Assembly (NCBI RefSeq): GCF_024206475.1 | Contig: NZ_JAMBPR010000027.1 | Coordinates: 41,087-105,086, forward strand | Length of the DNA: 64,000 nt | Origin: Paraburkholderia sp. CNPSo 3274 | Lineage (GTDB): Bacteria; Pseudomonadota; Gammaproteobacteria; Burkholderiales; Burkholderiaceae | Direction: 5' to 3' | Part shown: positions 44,270 to 53,794 of the stretch, piece after piece | Numbering within the stretch: position 1 is the stretch's first letter | Layout of the letters: the number at the start of each line of letters is the position of its first letter | Made by a program: the position numbers and the translations under genes | Notes under the pieces: model-generated | The model's database searches: none | Told to the model about the DNA's origin: nothing | Seen by the model: the letters and a program-made list of their open reading frames with translations, nothing else

Positions 44270-45166
44270 ATGCGCGATCGAAAAAAGATCCTGCTCACTG
44301 GCATAAACGGCCAAGTGGGATTTGAACTGGAGCGGAGCCTGCAAGGACTCGGCGAGGTGGTGGCGTTCGACCGTAGTCGTCTCAATCTCACGAATCTCGA
44401 TCTCGTGCGAGACGCAGTGCGTACGACCAAGCCCGATCTGATTGTTAATCCCGCAGCATATACCGCCGTCGACAACGCAGAAATCGATGTTGCCGCTGCA
44501 ACGCGGTTAAACGCTGAAACGCCTGCTGTGTTCGCCGAAGAAGCGAAGCGCATCGGTGCAGCCCTGATTCACTATTCGACTGACTATGTCTTCTCCGGAG
44601 AGAAAGGCGAGCCGTATGTCGAAGATGATCCGGTCAATCCACAGAACGTCTACGGAAAGAGCAAACTCGCGGGCGAGCAGGCTATCGCGGCGTCAGGTTG
44701 CTCACATCTCATCTTTCGCACGAGTTGGGTGTACGGCACGCGCGGCAAGAACTTCATGCTAACGATGCTTCGCCTCGGTGCTTCGCGACCTGAGCTTGCT
44801 GTAGTTGCCGATCAGATCGGCGCACCGACGTGGTCCAGCACGATCGCGACGATGACTGCTGACGTAATTGCGCAAGCGATTGGCGCGGGTAGTGCCGGGT
44901 GGAATGACTGGTGGCACGTCCACTCGGGCCTCTATCACATGACTGCGTCTGGCTCGACTTCGTGGCATGGTTTTGCACAAGCAATTTTCCGGTTGTCGAA
45001 TCTCGAGAGCAAGCCAATCGTAAAGCCTATTCCCGCAAGTGCCTACCCGACGCCCGCGTGTCGACCGACCAATTCGCGTTTGTCAAACGCGAAACTCGGC
45101 GAGCGTTTCGGCCTGTATGCGCCGGACTGGGAAGACGCGTTGAAGCTTTGCATGAGGGCGCTTTGA
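44270..45166 (+). CDS. rmlD: dTDP-4-dehydrorhamnose reductase
   Basis: The 298-residue SDR has ILLTGINGQVGFELERSL, NPAAYTAVDNAEID, HYSTDYVFSGEKGEPY and YGKSKLAGEQ (catalytic Tyr/Lys). It performs the final reduction to dTDP-L-rhamnose. ATG 44270 is the family start; the upstream extension of the frame lies inside rmlC. It completes the rmlBACD set. A 218-base gap with no recognised feature separates it from the next glycosyltransferase. Confidence 0.97.
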   Translation: MRDRKKILLTGINGQVGFELERSLQGLGEVVAFDRSRLNLTNLDLVRDAVRTTKPDLIVNPAAYTAVDNAEIDVAAATRLNAETPAVFAEEAKRIGAALIHYSTDYVFSGEKGEPYVEDDPVNPQNVYGKSKLAGEQAIAASGCSHLIFRTSWVYGTRGKNFMLTMLRLGASRPELAVVADQIGAPTWSSTIATMTADVIAQAIGAGSAGWNDWWHVHSGLYHMTASGSTSWHGFAQAIFRLSNLESKPIVKPIPASAYPTPACRPTNSRLSNAKLGERFGLYAPDWEDALKLCMRAL

Positions 45167-45384
45167 CGAGTGCTCCCGATTCGGGGCGTTCACGCGCGGT
45201 TGTCGTTTTTTATTTTCCGACGGTGCGTGTGCGGCCAACGCGAGCCGTTCGGCCTCTATAGCGGCGTCCGTCGTCGTCGAATACACCCGTGGACACTACA
45301 CGATCGCGGGCTTGATCCGGTCGGTTCGTTGCCTTCCGAATTCGTGCTTTAATTCATGCCCATAGCGATCCGAGGCTAAATATT

Positions 45385-48300
45385 ATGCTTATTGAAGCTG
45401 CCCTTCAAAAATCCCTCGTTGCTATTCCGTCAATCAATGGTGGCCGACTGCTCGAGCGGATGTTGCCGACCTTGCGGATTCCGGGGGAACTGGTCGTTGT
45501 TCTCGATCAAGGTAGTACCGATCACACTGAGGAGGTGTGCCGCAAGGCCGGAGTAGGCTTCGTGCAGCTCGAGCGTCCACATACCTACACAGAGGCATGC
45601 AACATCGGCGCGAGAATCGCTGCCGAGCGTGGGTGTGAATTCTTGTTTGTTGGAAATAACGACATTTCGTTCAGTACCGACGTCGTTCGGGAATTGCTCG
45701 CTGAATTGATGGCTGATCCGGATCTCGGCATCGCGGCGCCGGCGCAGTTGCTGATAGACGTAGCTGCTTCATTCAAGCAACTCGCATATCGTGTTTACTG
45801 GGATCTTGAGACGCTTTCGTTCGCTCATGATTTCACGCCGCCCCATGGGAATACGCACCGACTGGAGGCCGATTTTTGTGAACTGACGTTTGCAGGGATG
45901 CGAATGTCGGTGATTCAGAAGATCGGTTTCCTTGACGATGATTACGGGTTCTACCACGAGGATGCGGATTTCGGTTTCCGCCTTAGGGATGCCGGCTACA
46001 CGTGCGCTTATTTCCCCCACTCGCAAATCGAGCATTGGACAAGTTCGACGGTTTCGGCGAAGCCCAGCGAATTCAAGCTCAAATATTTGAAGAAAAACAA
46101 GGAACTTTTTGCGCAAAAGTTTCTTGGACGATATGTCGCGCATCACAATCACAAATCGGATGCGACCAATTCGTGGAATATCATCAACAAGCATTTGCAT
46201 CCGTACCTGCGAAAGTACGGATTTGTTCACCCTGATGCTGCTGAATTAATTTTCTCTCATCCAGGAGCCGAGCCTTTTCAATACCTGTATTCAGTCTGGG
46301 AGACAACCCGGCTCCCAGATGCGTGGCTGGCGTTCAGGGATCAATACAAGCTCGTGTTGACTACGTCGCGTTGGAACACGGAGGTTTTCAAGCAAGCTGG
46401 TTTTGGTCGAGTGCATTACGTCCCTCTCGGCGTCGAAAGTGATGTCTTCCAGCCTTGGGGCGGCACGCAGCGCTTCTCCGATGGGAAGACCTTTCTTTGG
46501 TTCGCGCGCAACCAGTACCGTAAAGGTCTGGACGTCATGCTCAAGGCTTGGGCACCGTTTCACCGTGCGCAGCCCGGCGCCAAATTGATCTTGATGGGCA
46601 TTGGCATCCTTGAAACAATGCCTGCTCCCGCCAGTACTCGTCTGTGGAAGAATTTCCGCATTGCCGAGTTTCCAGAAGACGGTATTTCCGTCTACGAGAA
46701 TATTTCGGGCGTGGACGACGAGTCGCTGGCTGCCATCTATCGCAGCGTCGATTTTACGGTGTGCTCGTCGCGTTCGGAGGGTTTCGGATTCGGCGTCGCC
46801 GAGTCAATGGCCTGTGGGACGCCTGCCATCTTCGGCAACTTCGGCGGGACAGCAGATTTCGTGGTTCCCGGTGCCCTGGCTCTCATGGGAACACCTATTG
46901 CCGCTGACTATTCCGACAAGGGATTTGGAGATGTCGGTAACTGGTGGGAACCGTCTGTTGAGAATCTCACGGCGCTCTTGTTCGAAGCAAATGACATGGA
47001 TGCGAAGCGCTATCGGTTGCTCTCAGACATCGGAGTAAGGACCATTCGCACACGCTTTTCGTGGCGTGAAACGAGTCTCGCGATTCGCCGTGCCCTCATC
47101 GCCGAGGATGAGGGCAGACTGCTAACAGTCGAAACGCGAAAGGGCGGCAACCAACCGCCCCTGACTCTTCCAAAACCGACATTCGCCGCACCGCCCACCA
47201 TGAAAAGCGCGAGACGTGTGCGAGGAGCGGTGGCAAGGGGTATGCGGCGAACGGGGACTCTTCTGACGTTCTTTGCCGATAACCTGGAGCCATATGGCTG
47301 GCGGACCGCGTTTTCGGTTTCGTCAACGCGGCTCGTCGGGCCGTACTTCAGGACGCGCACTCAATGGGTCAAACAGCGGGTCGCGCAGCGTTTGCGGTTT
47401 TCTGGTCGCAATAATCAGTCAATCGTCACGAGGCCCGTTCCACCGGTGAGCGAGGAGAAACTCCCGGGTACATTGTTCATCGGTTACGCCGAGGGCGCGC
47501 TTGGGCTAGGTCAGGCATTTCGTGCGAACCTGAGGGCGGCCGAGGCGGCCAAATTGCGTTTTGCGGTGTATCCGTTCCGCGTTGGTATTGAAACTCGGAT
47601 GCTCGAGCCATTCATGCCGCAACGATATGATGAAGCGCATCCGCGCGAGATCAATGTTATCGGAGTTGCGTGTGACCAGGTACCCGTTGTTTTCCGGTCA
47701 GTCGCCCCGGGCTTGTTGAACAATTCGTACAATATTTTGTGTCCATACTGGGAGCTTCCTCGCGCCCCTGAGGAATGGCGGGCTAATTTGGCGAATATTC
47801 ATGAAATATGGGCGCCTAATGCCTACATCGCGAAAGCCTTCTCTCATATATTCGAGGGCCCAATCGTCGTCATGCCGCCGGCTATGGAAGATACCGCTGG
47901 CGACCATCCCGCGCGAGCTCATTTCGGGATGGATGAAGGGCGTTTCTATTTTATGTTCAGCTTCGATTACTATTCGTCGCCGTTCAGGAAAAATCCGCTT
48001 GGTGTGCTGTATGCATTCCAGAAGGCATTTCCTCGCGGCAACGAAAACGTCGGATTGGTTATCAAGTCGACTGGGGCGCCCGGGCACTTTCCGGACATTA
48101 AGGCGATAATCGAAGAAGCGATGAGGCGCGATCCGCGCATTATGTTGTTCGATAGCAACATGCCGCGCAATGAGATGCTTGGCTTGATTCGCGCGTCGGA
48201 TTCCTACGTTTCCCTCCATCGTGCTGAGGGTTTCGGGCTTGGAATGGCTGAGGCGATGACCTTTGAACGGATCGTTATAGGTACGGACTTTTCAGGGTCG

Positions 48301-48591
48301 GTAGATTTTCTGAACAATGATACTGGCTATCCCGTACCTTATCAGTTGCGACGTGTAGAAGAGCACGAATATCCGTGCTCCGAGGGTCAGGTCTGGGCCG
48401 AGCCGGATGTGGAGGCGGCGGCAAATATTATGAGGCAAGTCGCAACCGATCCGTCAGAAGCGATGGTAAGAGGGCGGAATGCGCGCAAGTGGATCGAGAG
48501 CAGTTATAGCCCGGACGTGGTCGGAGAAGCTATGAAGGTGCGGTTAGATGCTTTATCTAAAAAATTTGAATCCGACAGTACGCCTGATTGA
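45385..48591 (+). CDS. Trimodular glycosyltransferase, GT2-GT4-GT4
   Basis: The 1068-residue protein has three apparent catalytic parts. Residues about 1-250 are a rhamnosyltransferase-like GT2 domain (VVLDQGSTDHTEE, FLFVGNNDIS, FYHEDADFGFRLRDAG). Residues about 290-590 form a GT4 domain with the donor-site CSSRSEGFGFGVAESMACG. Residues about 690-1068 form a second GT4 domain with HRAEGFGLGMAEAMTFE. The linker about 600-690 is basic and may bind membrane. Such chains usually add several sugars in sequence to a lipid-linked O-antigen intermediate on the cytoplasmic face. Placed directly after rmlBACD, it may use dTDP-L-rhamnose for the GT2 step. The donors of the GT4 domains are unknown. Confidence 0.9.
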   Translation: MLIEAALQKSLVAIPSINGGRLLERMLPTLRIPGELVVVLDQGSTDHTEEVCRKAGVGFVQLERPHTYTEACNIGARIAAERGCEFLFVGNNDISFSTDVVRELLAELMADPDLGIAAPAQLLIDVAASFKQLAYRVYWDLETLSFAHDFTPPHGNTHRLEADFCELTFAGMRMSVIQKIGFLDDDYGFYHEDADFGFRLRDAGYTCAYFPHSQIEHWTSSTVSAKPSEFKLKYLKKNKELFAQKFLGRYVAHHNHKSDATNSWNIINKHLHPYLRKYGFVHPDAAELIFSHPGAEPFQYLYSVWETTRLPDAWLAFRDQYKLVLTTSRWNTEVFKQAGFGRVHYVPLGVESDVFQPWGGTQRFSDGKTFLWFARNQYRKGLDVMLKAWAPFHRAQPGAKLILMGIGILETMPAPASTRLWKNFRIAEFPEDGISVYENISGVDDESLAAIYRSVDFTVCSSRSEGFGFGVAESMACGTPAIFGNFGGTADFVVPGALALMGTPIAADYSDKGFGDVGNWWEPSVENLTALLFEANDMDAKRYRLLSDIGVRTIRTRFSWRETSLAIRRALIAEDEGRLLTVETRKGGNQPPLTLPKPTFAAPPTMKSARRVRGAVARGMRRTGTLLTFFADNLEPYGWRTAFSVSSTRLVGPYFRTRTQWVKQRVAQRLRFSGRNNQSIVTRPVPPVSEEKLPGTLFIGYAEGALGLGQAFRANLRAAEAAKLRFAVYPFRVGIETRMLEPFMPQRYDEAHPREINVIGVACDQVPVVFRSVAPGLLNNSYNILCPYWELPRAPEEWRANLANIHEIWAPNAYIAKAFSHIFEGPIVVMPPAMEDTAGDHPARAHFGMDEGRFYFMFSFDYYSSPFRKNPLGVLYAFQKAFPRGNENVGLVIKSTGAPGHFPDIKAIIEEAMRRDPRIMLFDSNMPRNEMLGLIRASDSYVSLHRAEGFGLGMAEAMTFERIVIGTDFSGSVDFLNNDTGYPVPYQLRRVEEHEYPCSEGQVWAEPDVEAAANIMRQVATDPSEAMVRGRNARKWIESSYSPDVVGEAMKVRLDALSKKFESDSTPD

Positions 48592-48897
48592 TTTTATGCA
48601 GATGGATGACGTCATCTCGCGCGAAATTGACCGTCGATCTTATGATTAAATTTTTTGAAAATTTAGATCGAAAATTAATCTTGGATGTAACGTCGTCCAG
48701 AAATAGACGAACTGCGTAACGACCGTCCGGGCAAGGTCATAACTCGTGAGCACTCAGTCGCCGTACAAACTGACTGACATGTTTGAATTGCGGATGCCCA
48801 AATTGGAGAATGCGGTGCGGATCCGTCTTGTAAAATACTCGCACTCGAATCTGATAGAACGCTCGTGATCGAGCTGCTTTTGTAAAGGTGAAAAAAA
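48592..48897. other. AT-rich intergenic region before the sulfotransferase
   Basis: These 306 bases include a distinctly AT-rich patch (about 48640-48690) that may hold a promoter. No box pair or gene could be assigned. The ribosome site AAAGGTG lies near 48885-48891. Confidence 0.4.
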
Positions 48898-50100
48898 GTG
48901 GCGGACCCCGTTTACTACCTCCATATCCCCAAGACTGGCGGAACTTCACTTACTTCCTTTCTTGACGATCAATTCGATCCAGAAGACATTTGCCCGGCGC
49001 GGCTGCTTCCGGAACTGTTCGCGCTGCCACTGCAGTTCGTGGATAGATATAGGCTGTTTCGTGGGCATCTCTGGCACGGTTTAGATGCCTATACGAAGCG
49101 GAAACTAACCTACCTCACGATGCTGCGGGACCCGGCGCAGCGGACGGTGTCGTGGTACTCGCACGCGATGCGCGATGCCAATGCATATCGCCATCAGAAA
49201 ATGAAAGAAGAGCGTTGGTCCTTGCTGGATTTTGTTCGAGACGCTGAAACGAACTGGGATATCGTTAACACACAGACTCTGTTTCTTGCGGCCGACCTTG
49301 ATTATGACAAGCTGGCACGTGATCCAATCGGTTACGGGCAGGCAGCTATAAAGGAGCTTGCGGCTCGCAAAAATGACCGCTCATTGCTTGATCTTGCAAA
49401 AAGGCGCCTTGAATCGTTTGCGTTCTTTGGCATCACCGAGCGGATGCGCGACTCGATGAGCCTTCTCGCCTACGAACTCGGTTTTTTTCCGAGTTTTTCG
49501 GTTCCCAAACTGAATATATCGTCCAATCGATCGGGAGATGGCGAGTTATCGGAGGATGAAGCCGATGCCATTCGTGAGTTGACTCCGCTCGATCAGGAGT
49601 TGTATGTCTGGGCTTGTCAGCTCTTCGAGGAACGAGTGGGCGAGATGCTGCGTTCACTTTTGATGGACCGGTACCGGCAGTCCCACACGTTGGTCAGGAA
49701 GTCATGGCACGTGCCAATTGCAGGGCCGGCAAGAACACAGATAAAGGTGACGATCCTTGATGCGCCGTCACGGGTGCCTGCAAACCAGCAGTTCAGGGCC
49801 GAGATCAGCTTGCACAACTCTTCCTGCTATCAACTCGCCAGCCGCGGATCGAATCCGGTGCATGTGTCGTATCACTGGCTCGACGGCGAGCGTTCGCAGG
49901 TCGTGGTGTTCGATGGAGAGCGCACGAGATTACCTGCTTCTCTGATCCCGGGCGAGGACCAGAATGTGCGGGTATCCGCAATAGCACCTGCGGTCCCAGG
50001 GCGTTATTTTCTACGGTTGACTTTGGTACAGGAAGGAATCGGCTGGCTTGACGATGGCGACTCGGGTGCTTTTTGCGATGTCGAAGTCGCAGTCGAGTAG
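48898..50100 (+). CDS. Sulfotransferase-family protein fused to a C-terminal beta-sandwich domain
   Basis: The 400-residue protein starts at GTG 48898, with AAAGGTG upstream. The N-terminal 250 residues match PAPS-dependent sulfotransferases. HIPKTGGTSL (residues 9-18) would bind the 5'-phosphosulfate, and LRDPAQRTVSWY (about 76-88) the 3'-phosphate. The C-terminal part, about residues 285-400, is a separate beta-rich module (FRAEISLHNSSCYQL, YHWLDGERSQVVVFDGERT, PGRYFLRLTLVQEGIGWLDD). I recognise that pattern from C-termini of other polysaccharide enzymes, where it may bind glycan. It should add sulfate to the polysaccharide or to a lipid acceptor. No PAPS-synthesis genes are in the window. 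Confidence 0.82.
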   Translation: MADPVYYLHIPKTGGTSLTSFLDDQFDPEDICPARLLPELFALPLQFVDRYRLFRGHLWHGLDAYTKRKLTYLTMLRDPAQRTVSWYSHAMRDANAYRHQKMKEERWSLLDFVRDAETNWDIVNTQTLFLAADLDYDKLARDPIGYGQAAIKELAARKNDRSLLDLAKRRLESFAFFGITERMRDSMSLLAYELGFFPSFSVPKLNISSNRSGDGELSEDEADAIRELTPLDQELYVWACQLFEERVGEMLRSLLMDRYRQSHTLVRKSWHVPIAGPARTQIKVTILDAPSRVPANQQFRAEISLHNSSCYQLASRGSNPVHVSYHWLDGERSQVVVFDGERTRLPASLIPGEDQNVRVSAIAPAVPGRYFLRLTLVQEGIGWLDDGDSGAFCDVEVAVE

Positions 50101-50337
50101 CATCAGGGTATCGACCGTGATGGGCGTCCATGTAGGGGGACGATATTGGGGCGTGACCGATTGGCTCGTCCGGCCCGGTGAGGACGCAGGCATCCTTCGT
50201 GGGGCCGCTTGGCCACCAGGTATAATTCTGTCCCACCCGGATCAGTCCTGATCGGCTGATCCCTACGCCGACGGCTCATCGATCCACGTGGCGAAGGCTT
50301 CCGTTCGCCAGCGAATATTATTTCTGGAGTGAAAGAG

Positions 50338-51780
50338 ATGTTAATCCCCGTCATCCTGTCTGGTGGCGCTGGCACACGGCTTTGGCCAGTCTCCCGTGAA
50401 GGGCACCCGAAGCCGTTTATGAAACTCGCTGACGGTGAGAGCCTACTGCTGAAAACGTACCGTCGTGCGGCGGCCGTAGCGGGCGACGATGCGGAATCGC
50501 AGCGGGGGGAACTCCTGACGGTCACCAACCGCGATTACTACTTCATGAGCAAAGACGAGTTCGCGTTGGCGAATCTCGGCGAGCAGCCTGGTGCGTTCCT
50601 GCTCGAGCCGTCGGGACGCAACACGGCGCCTGCCGTGGCGATGGCGGCGTATTACGTCGCGGAGAAGTACGGCCGTGATGCGCTGATGCTTGTTCTCGCA
50701 GCCGATCATCTGGTTCAGGATCAGCACGCATTTGCGGCCGCCGTTTCCAGTGCCGCTGAACTGGCGCAGCAGGGCAAGCTGGTCACGTTCGGCATCGTGC
50801 CGACCAATGCCGATACTGGCTTCGGCTACATCGAGGTCGGAGACAGAATCGGAGAAGGACGGATCGCGCTGCGTTTCGTCGAGAAGCCGAACGCGGCCAA
50901 GGCTGCCGAATATGTGGCAGCCGGCAACTACCTGTGGAACTCGGGCATGTTCTGTTTCAAGGCGGGCGCCATTCTCGAAGAAATGGCCCGGCACACGCCG
51001 GAGGTCACGGTGGCAGCCAACGCATGCTGGGCATCGCTGACGGCTGGCAGCGCATCAGCACAGATGCTCGAAATTCCCACTGAGTCGTTCGCGAAGATGC
51101 CCGACATCTCGATCGACTACGCGGTGATGGAGCGCTCGTCGAACGTGGTGGTGGTACCTTCCAGTTTTGGCTGGAGCGATATTGGCTCGTGGGGGGCAGT
51201 CCGTGATCTCGTTGCTCCGGATGAGGACAGCAACCGCGCCGTTGGAGATGCGATCTTCGTCGATAGCAGTAACGTCTATGTGCAGAGCCAGGAACGCCTC
51301 GTAGCGTCAGTGGGCGTGGCCGATCTGATGATCATCGATACGCCGGACGCGCTGCTGGTCGCTCATCCGGATCGCGCGCAGGACGTCAAGCAGGTCGTCG
51401 CTCGCCTGAAGAAGCAGAACCACGAAGCGTACAAACTGCATCGCACTGTTAGCCGCCCGTGGGGAACCTATACGGTGCTGGAAGAGGGCCCACGGTTCAA
51501 GATCAAGCGCATCGAAGTCAAGCCGGGCGCCAGCCTGAGCCTGCAGATGCACCACCATCGTAACGAACACTGGATAGTGGTATGCGGGATGGCCAAGGTC
51601 GTGAACGGCGATAAGGAAATCTTCGTTCGCACCAACGAGTCCACGTACATTCCTGCCGGCCACAAGCATCGCCTTGAGAACCCGGGCGTCCTTGACCTCG
51701 TGATGATCGAAGTTCAGAGCGGTGAGTACCTGGGGGAAGACGATATCGTTCGCTTCCAGGATGTCTACGGGCGGGCTTGA
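50338..51780 (+). CDS. manC: Mannose-1-phosphate guanylyltransferase / mannose-6-phosphate isomerase
   Basis: The 480-residue bifunctional protein has the nucleotidyltransferase start LIPVILSGGAGTRLWPVSRE, then FLLEPSGRNTAPAVA, FVEKPN, WNSGMF and GWSDIGSWGAV. The C-terminal type-II PMI cupin has RPWGTYTVLEEG, LQMHHHRNEHWIVV and IPAGHKHRLENPG. It makes GDP-mannose for the downstream gmd and for mannosyl transfer. ATG 50338 is preferred over an in-frame GTG 9 bases upstream, because TGGAG then sits about 10 nt before it. Its stop overlaps wzm (TGATG). Confidence 0.96.
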   Translation: MLIPVILSGGAGTRLWPVSREGHPKPFMKLADGESLLLKTYRRAAAVAGDDAESQRGELLTVTNRDYYFMSKDEFALANLGEQPGAFLLEPSGRNTAPAVAMAAYYVAEKYGRDALMLVLAADHLVQDQHAFAAAVSSAAELAQQGKLVTFGIVPTNADTGFGYIEVGDRIGEGRIALRFVEKPNAAKAAEYVAAGNYLWNSGMFCFKAGAILEEMARHTPEVTVAANACWASLTAGSASAQMLEIPTESFAKMPDISIDYAVMERSSNVVVVPSSFGWSDIGSWGAVRDLVAPDEDSNRAVGDAIFVDSSNVYVQSQERLVASVGVADLMIIDTPDALLVAHPDRAQDVKQVVARLKKQNHEAYKLHRTVSRPWGTYTVLEEGPRFKIKRIEVKPGASLSLQMHHHRNEHWIVVCGMAKVVNGDKEIFVRTNESTYIPAGHKHRLENPGVLDLVMIEVQSGEYLGEDDIVRFQDVYGRA

Positions 51781-52574
51781 TGCTGGGATTGCTACGAGCC
51801 CTTTGGGCATATCGCGGGTTCATCCTGGGGAGCGTCAAGCGGGAGTTCCAGTCCAAGTACCGCAATTCCTTGCTGGGTGCGGCGTGGACGGTGCTCAATC
51901 CGCTGGCGATGATTGTCGTCTATACGGTGGTCTTTGCGAAAGTTATGCATGCCCGCTTGCCCGGTGTGGATAGCAGCTTCGCGTACAGCATACACTTGTG
52001 CGCGGGTGTGCTGCCATGGGGCATGTTCGTCGAAATCGTCAGTCGCGCCCAGAATGCGTTCATAGAGAACGCCAACATGATCAAGAAGCTGAGCTTTCCG
52101 CGGTTGTGTCTGCCGGTGATCGTGGTGGTCAACGCGCTGGTTAATTTTGCGATCGTGTTCGGGTTGTTTGTTGCCTTCACGTTGGTCTCAGGCACGTTTC
52201 CCGGCTTGGCGTTTCTTGCTCTCATTCCGTTGCTGATCCTGCTGACATTGTTCGCCATCGGCCTTGGCATTACGCTAGGGGTACTCAATGTGTTCTTCCG
52301 TGACGTCGGCCAGTTCTTTGGCATCGTGCTGAATTTCTGGTTCTGGCTGACGCCAATCGTCTATTCGGCCGACATTCTGCCCAAGCGCATCCAGGCAGGG
52401 ATGCAGTTCAATCCAATGGCATCGTTGATCGAAGCTTTCCAGGGCGTCATGATGCAAGGCGAGTGGCCGGATTGGTCGCAACTCTGGCTCGTCGCGGTAC
52501 TGAGCGTCGGGTTATGCGTCTTCGGTTTCAGGTTGTTCCGCAAGCATGTGGGCGAAATGGTGGATGAACTCTGA
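51780..52574 (+). CDS. wzm: ABC-2 polysaccharide exporter permease
   Basis: The 264-residue protein has six hydrophobic segments and the Wzm/ABC-2 features REFQSKYRNSLLGAAWTVLNP, ENANMIKKLSFPR and FWFWLTPIVYSADILP. It forms the membrane channel that moves the completed lipid-linked glycan to the periplasm. ATG 51780 shares one base with the manC stop, and its own stop overlaps the wzt start (TGATG), so the three are translationally coupled. Confidence 0.96.
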   Translation: MLGLLRALWAYRGFILGSVKREFQSKYRNSLLGAAWTVLNPLAMIVVYTVVFAKVMHARLPGVDSSFAYSIHLCAGVLPWGMFVEIVSRAQNAFIENANMIKKLSFPRLCLPVIVVVNALVNFAIVFGLFVAFTLVSGTFPGLAFLALIPLLILLTLFAIGLGITLGVLNVFFRDVGQFFGIVLNFWFWLTPIVYSADILPKRIQAGMQFNPMASLIEAFQGVMMQGEWPDWSQLWLVAVLSVGLCVFGFRLFRKHVGEMVDEL

Positions 52575-53794
52575 TGGGAACCATTACCGTTACCAATGTC
52601 GGCAAGGCCTACAAGCAATACCCGACCCGCTGGTCCCGTCTCGTCGAATGGATGGACCCACGTGGTAAGGCGCACCACAAGCTCCACTGGGTACTCCAGG
52701 ACGTGAACTTCTCGGTTCAGTCCGGGGAAGCGCTAGGCATCATCGGTATTAACGGTGCTGGCAAGAGCACCTTGTTGAAAATGATCGTTGGGACCACGCA
52801 GCCCACCACTGGCGCCGTGACCCTAACCGGGCGTGTTGCAGCGCTACTTGAGCTGGGGATGGGTTTTCATCCCGACTTTACCGGGCGTCAGAATGTCATG
52901 ATGGCCGGGCAACTGCTCGGTTACAGCGTTGAAGAGATTCTCGCTTTGATGTCTGAAATCGAGGCGTTCGCCGAAATTGGCGAATATATCGATGAGCCCG
53001 TGCGAGTGTATTCGAGCGGCATGCAAGTGCGTTTGGCATTTAGCGTGGCGACGGCCCGACGGCCTGACGTGCTGATCGTCGACGAGGCGCTGTCGGTAGG
53101 CGACTCGTATTTCCAGCATAAGAGCTTCGAACGGATTCGCGAGTTTCGCAAGCAAGGCACGACGCTGCTCATCGTGGCTCACGACAAGGCGGCAATACAG
53201 GCCATCTGCGATCGAGCGATCCTGCTGAATGCTGGGCGGCTCGAAATGGAGGGACCGCCAGAGGCGGTGATGGATTACTACAACGCTATGTTGGCCGACC
53301 GTAAGAACCATGAGGTCAAGCAAGAGAAGCTGGAAGACGGTACGGTGCAAACCGTTTCCGGAACCGGCGAGGCAGTGATCGACGAAGTTGTGTTGCTGGA
53401 TGAATCCGGTCAGGCCATTGAAGTCGTCGGAGTTGGCCAGCCAGTTGCGATGCGCATCAAGGTCAAATGCGTATACGCGATCCCCGAACTGGTCGTCGGG
53501 TACATGATCAAGGATCGCTTGGGACAGACGGTGTTCGGAACGAATACCTATCACCTGAAGCAAGTGATGGTCGATCTGGCCGAGGGCCAGTTAGTCGAAC
53601 TCTATTTCGAATTTTTGGCGAACCTTGGCGTGGGTAGCTATTCGGTAGCGGTGGCGCTGCACACGGGAAACGCCCACATCGCCAACAATTATCAATGGCG
53701 TGACCGCGCATTGGTTTTCAACGTTGTTAATATAAAAATGGAAAATTTTGTCGGAGTGGCGTGGATACCAACGACGGTGCGGAGCTTGCCGTAG
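52574..53794 (+). CDS. wzt: ABC exporter ATPase with C-terminal glycan-binding domain
   Basis: The protein has 406 residues. The ATPase half has GINGAGKSTLLK (Walker A), YSSGMQVRLAFSVA (signature), VLIVDEAL (Walker B) and the switch His in VAHDK. After about residue 270 comes a beta-sandwich domain (VVGYMIKDRLGQTVFGTNTY...GSYSVAVALH) like the carbohydrate-binding domain of E. coli O8/O9a Wzt, which recognises the capped non-reducing end before export. Its presence predicts a chain terminator, and the next gene supplies one. The last 34 bases overlap that gene. Confidence 0.96.
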   Translation: MGTITVTNVGKAYKQYPTRWSRLVEWMDPRGKAHHKLHWVLQDVNFSVQSGEALGIIGINGAGKSTLLKMIVGTTQPTTGAVTLTGRVAALLELGMGFHPDFTGRQNVMMAGQLLGYSVEEILALMSEIEAFAEIGEYIDEPVRVYSSGMQVRLAFSVATARRPDVLIVDEALSVGDSYFQHKSFERIREFRKQGTTLLIVAHDKAAIQAICDRAILLNAGRLEMEGPPEAVMDYYNAMLADRKNHEVKQEKLEDGTVQTVSGTGEAVIDEVVLLDESGQAIEVVGVGQPVAMRIKVKCVYAIPELVVGYMIKDRLGQTVFGTNTYHLKQVMVDLAEGQLVELYFEFLANLGVGSYSVAVALHTGNAHIANNYQWRDRALVFNVVNIKMENFVGVAWIPTTVRSLP

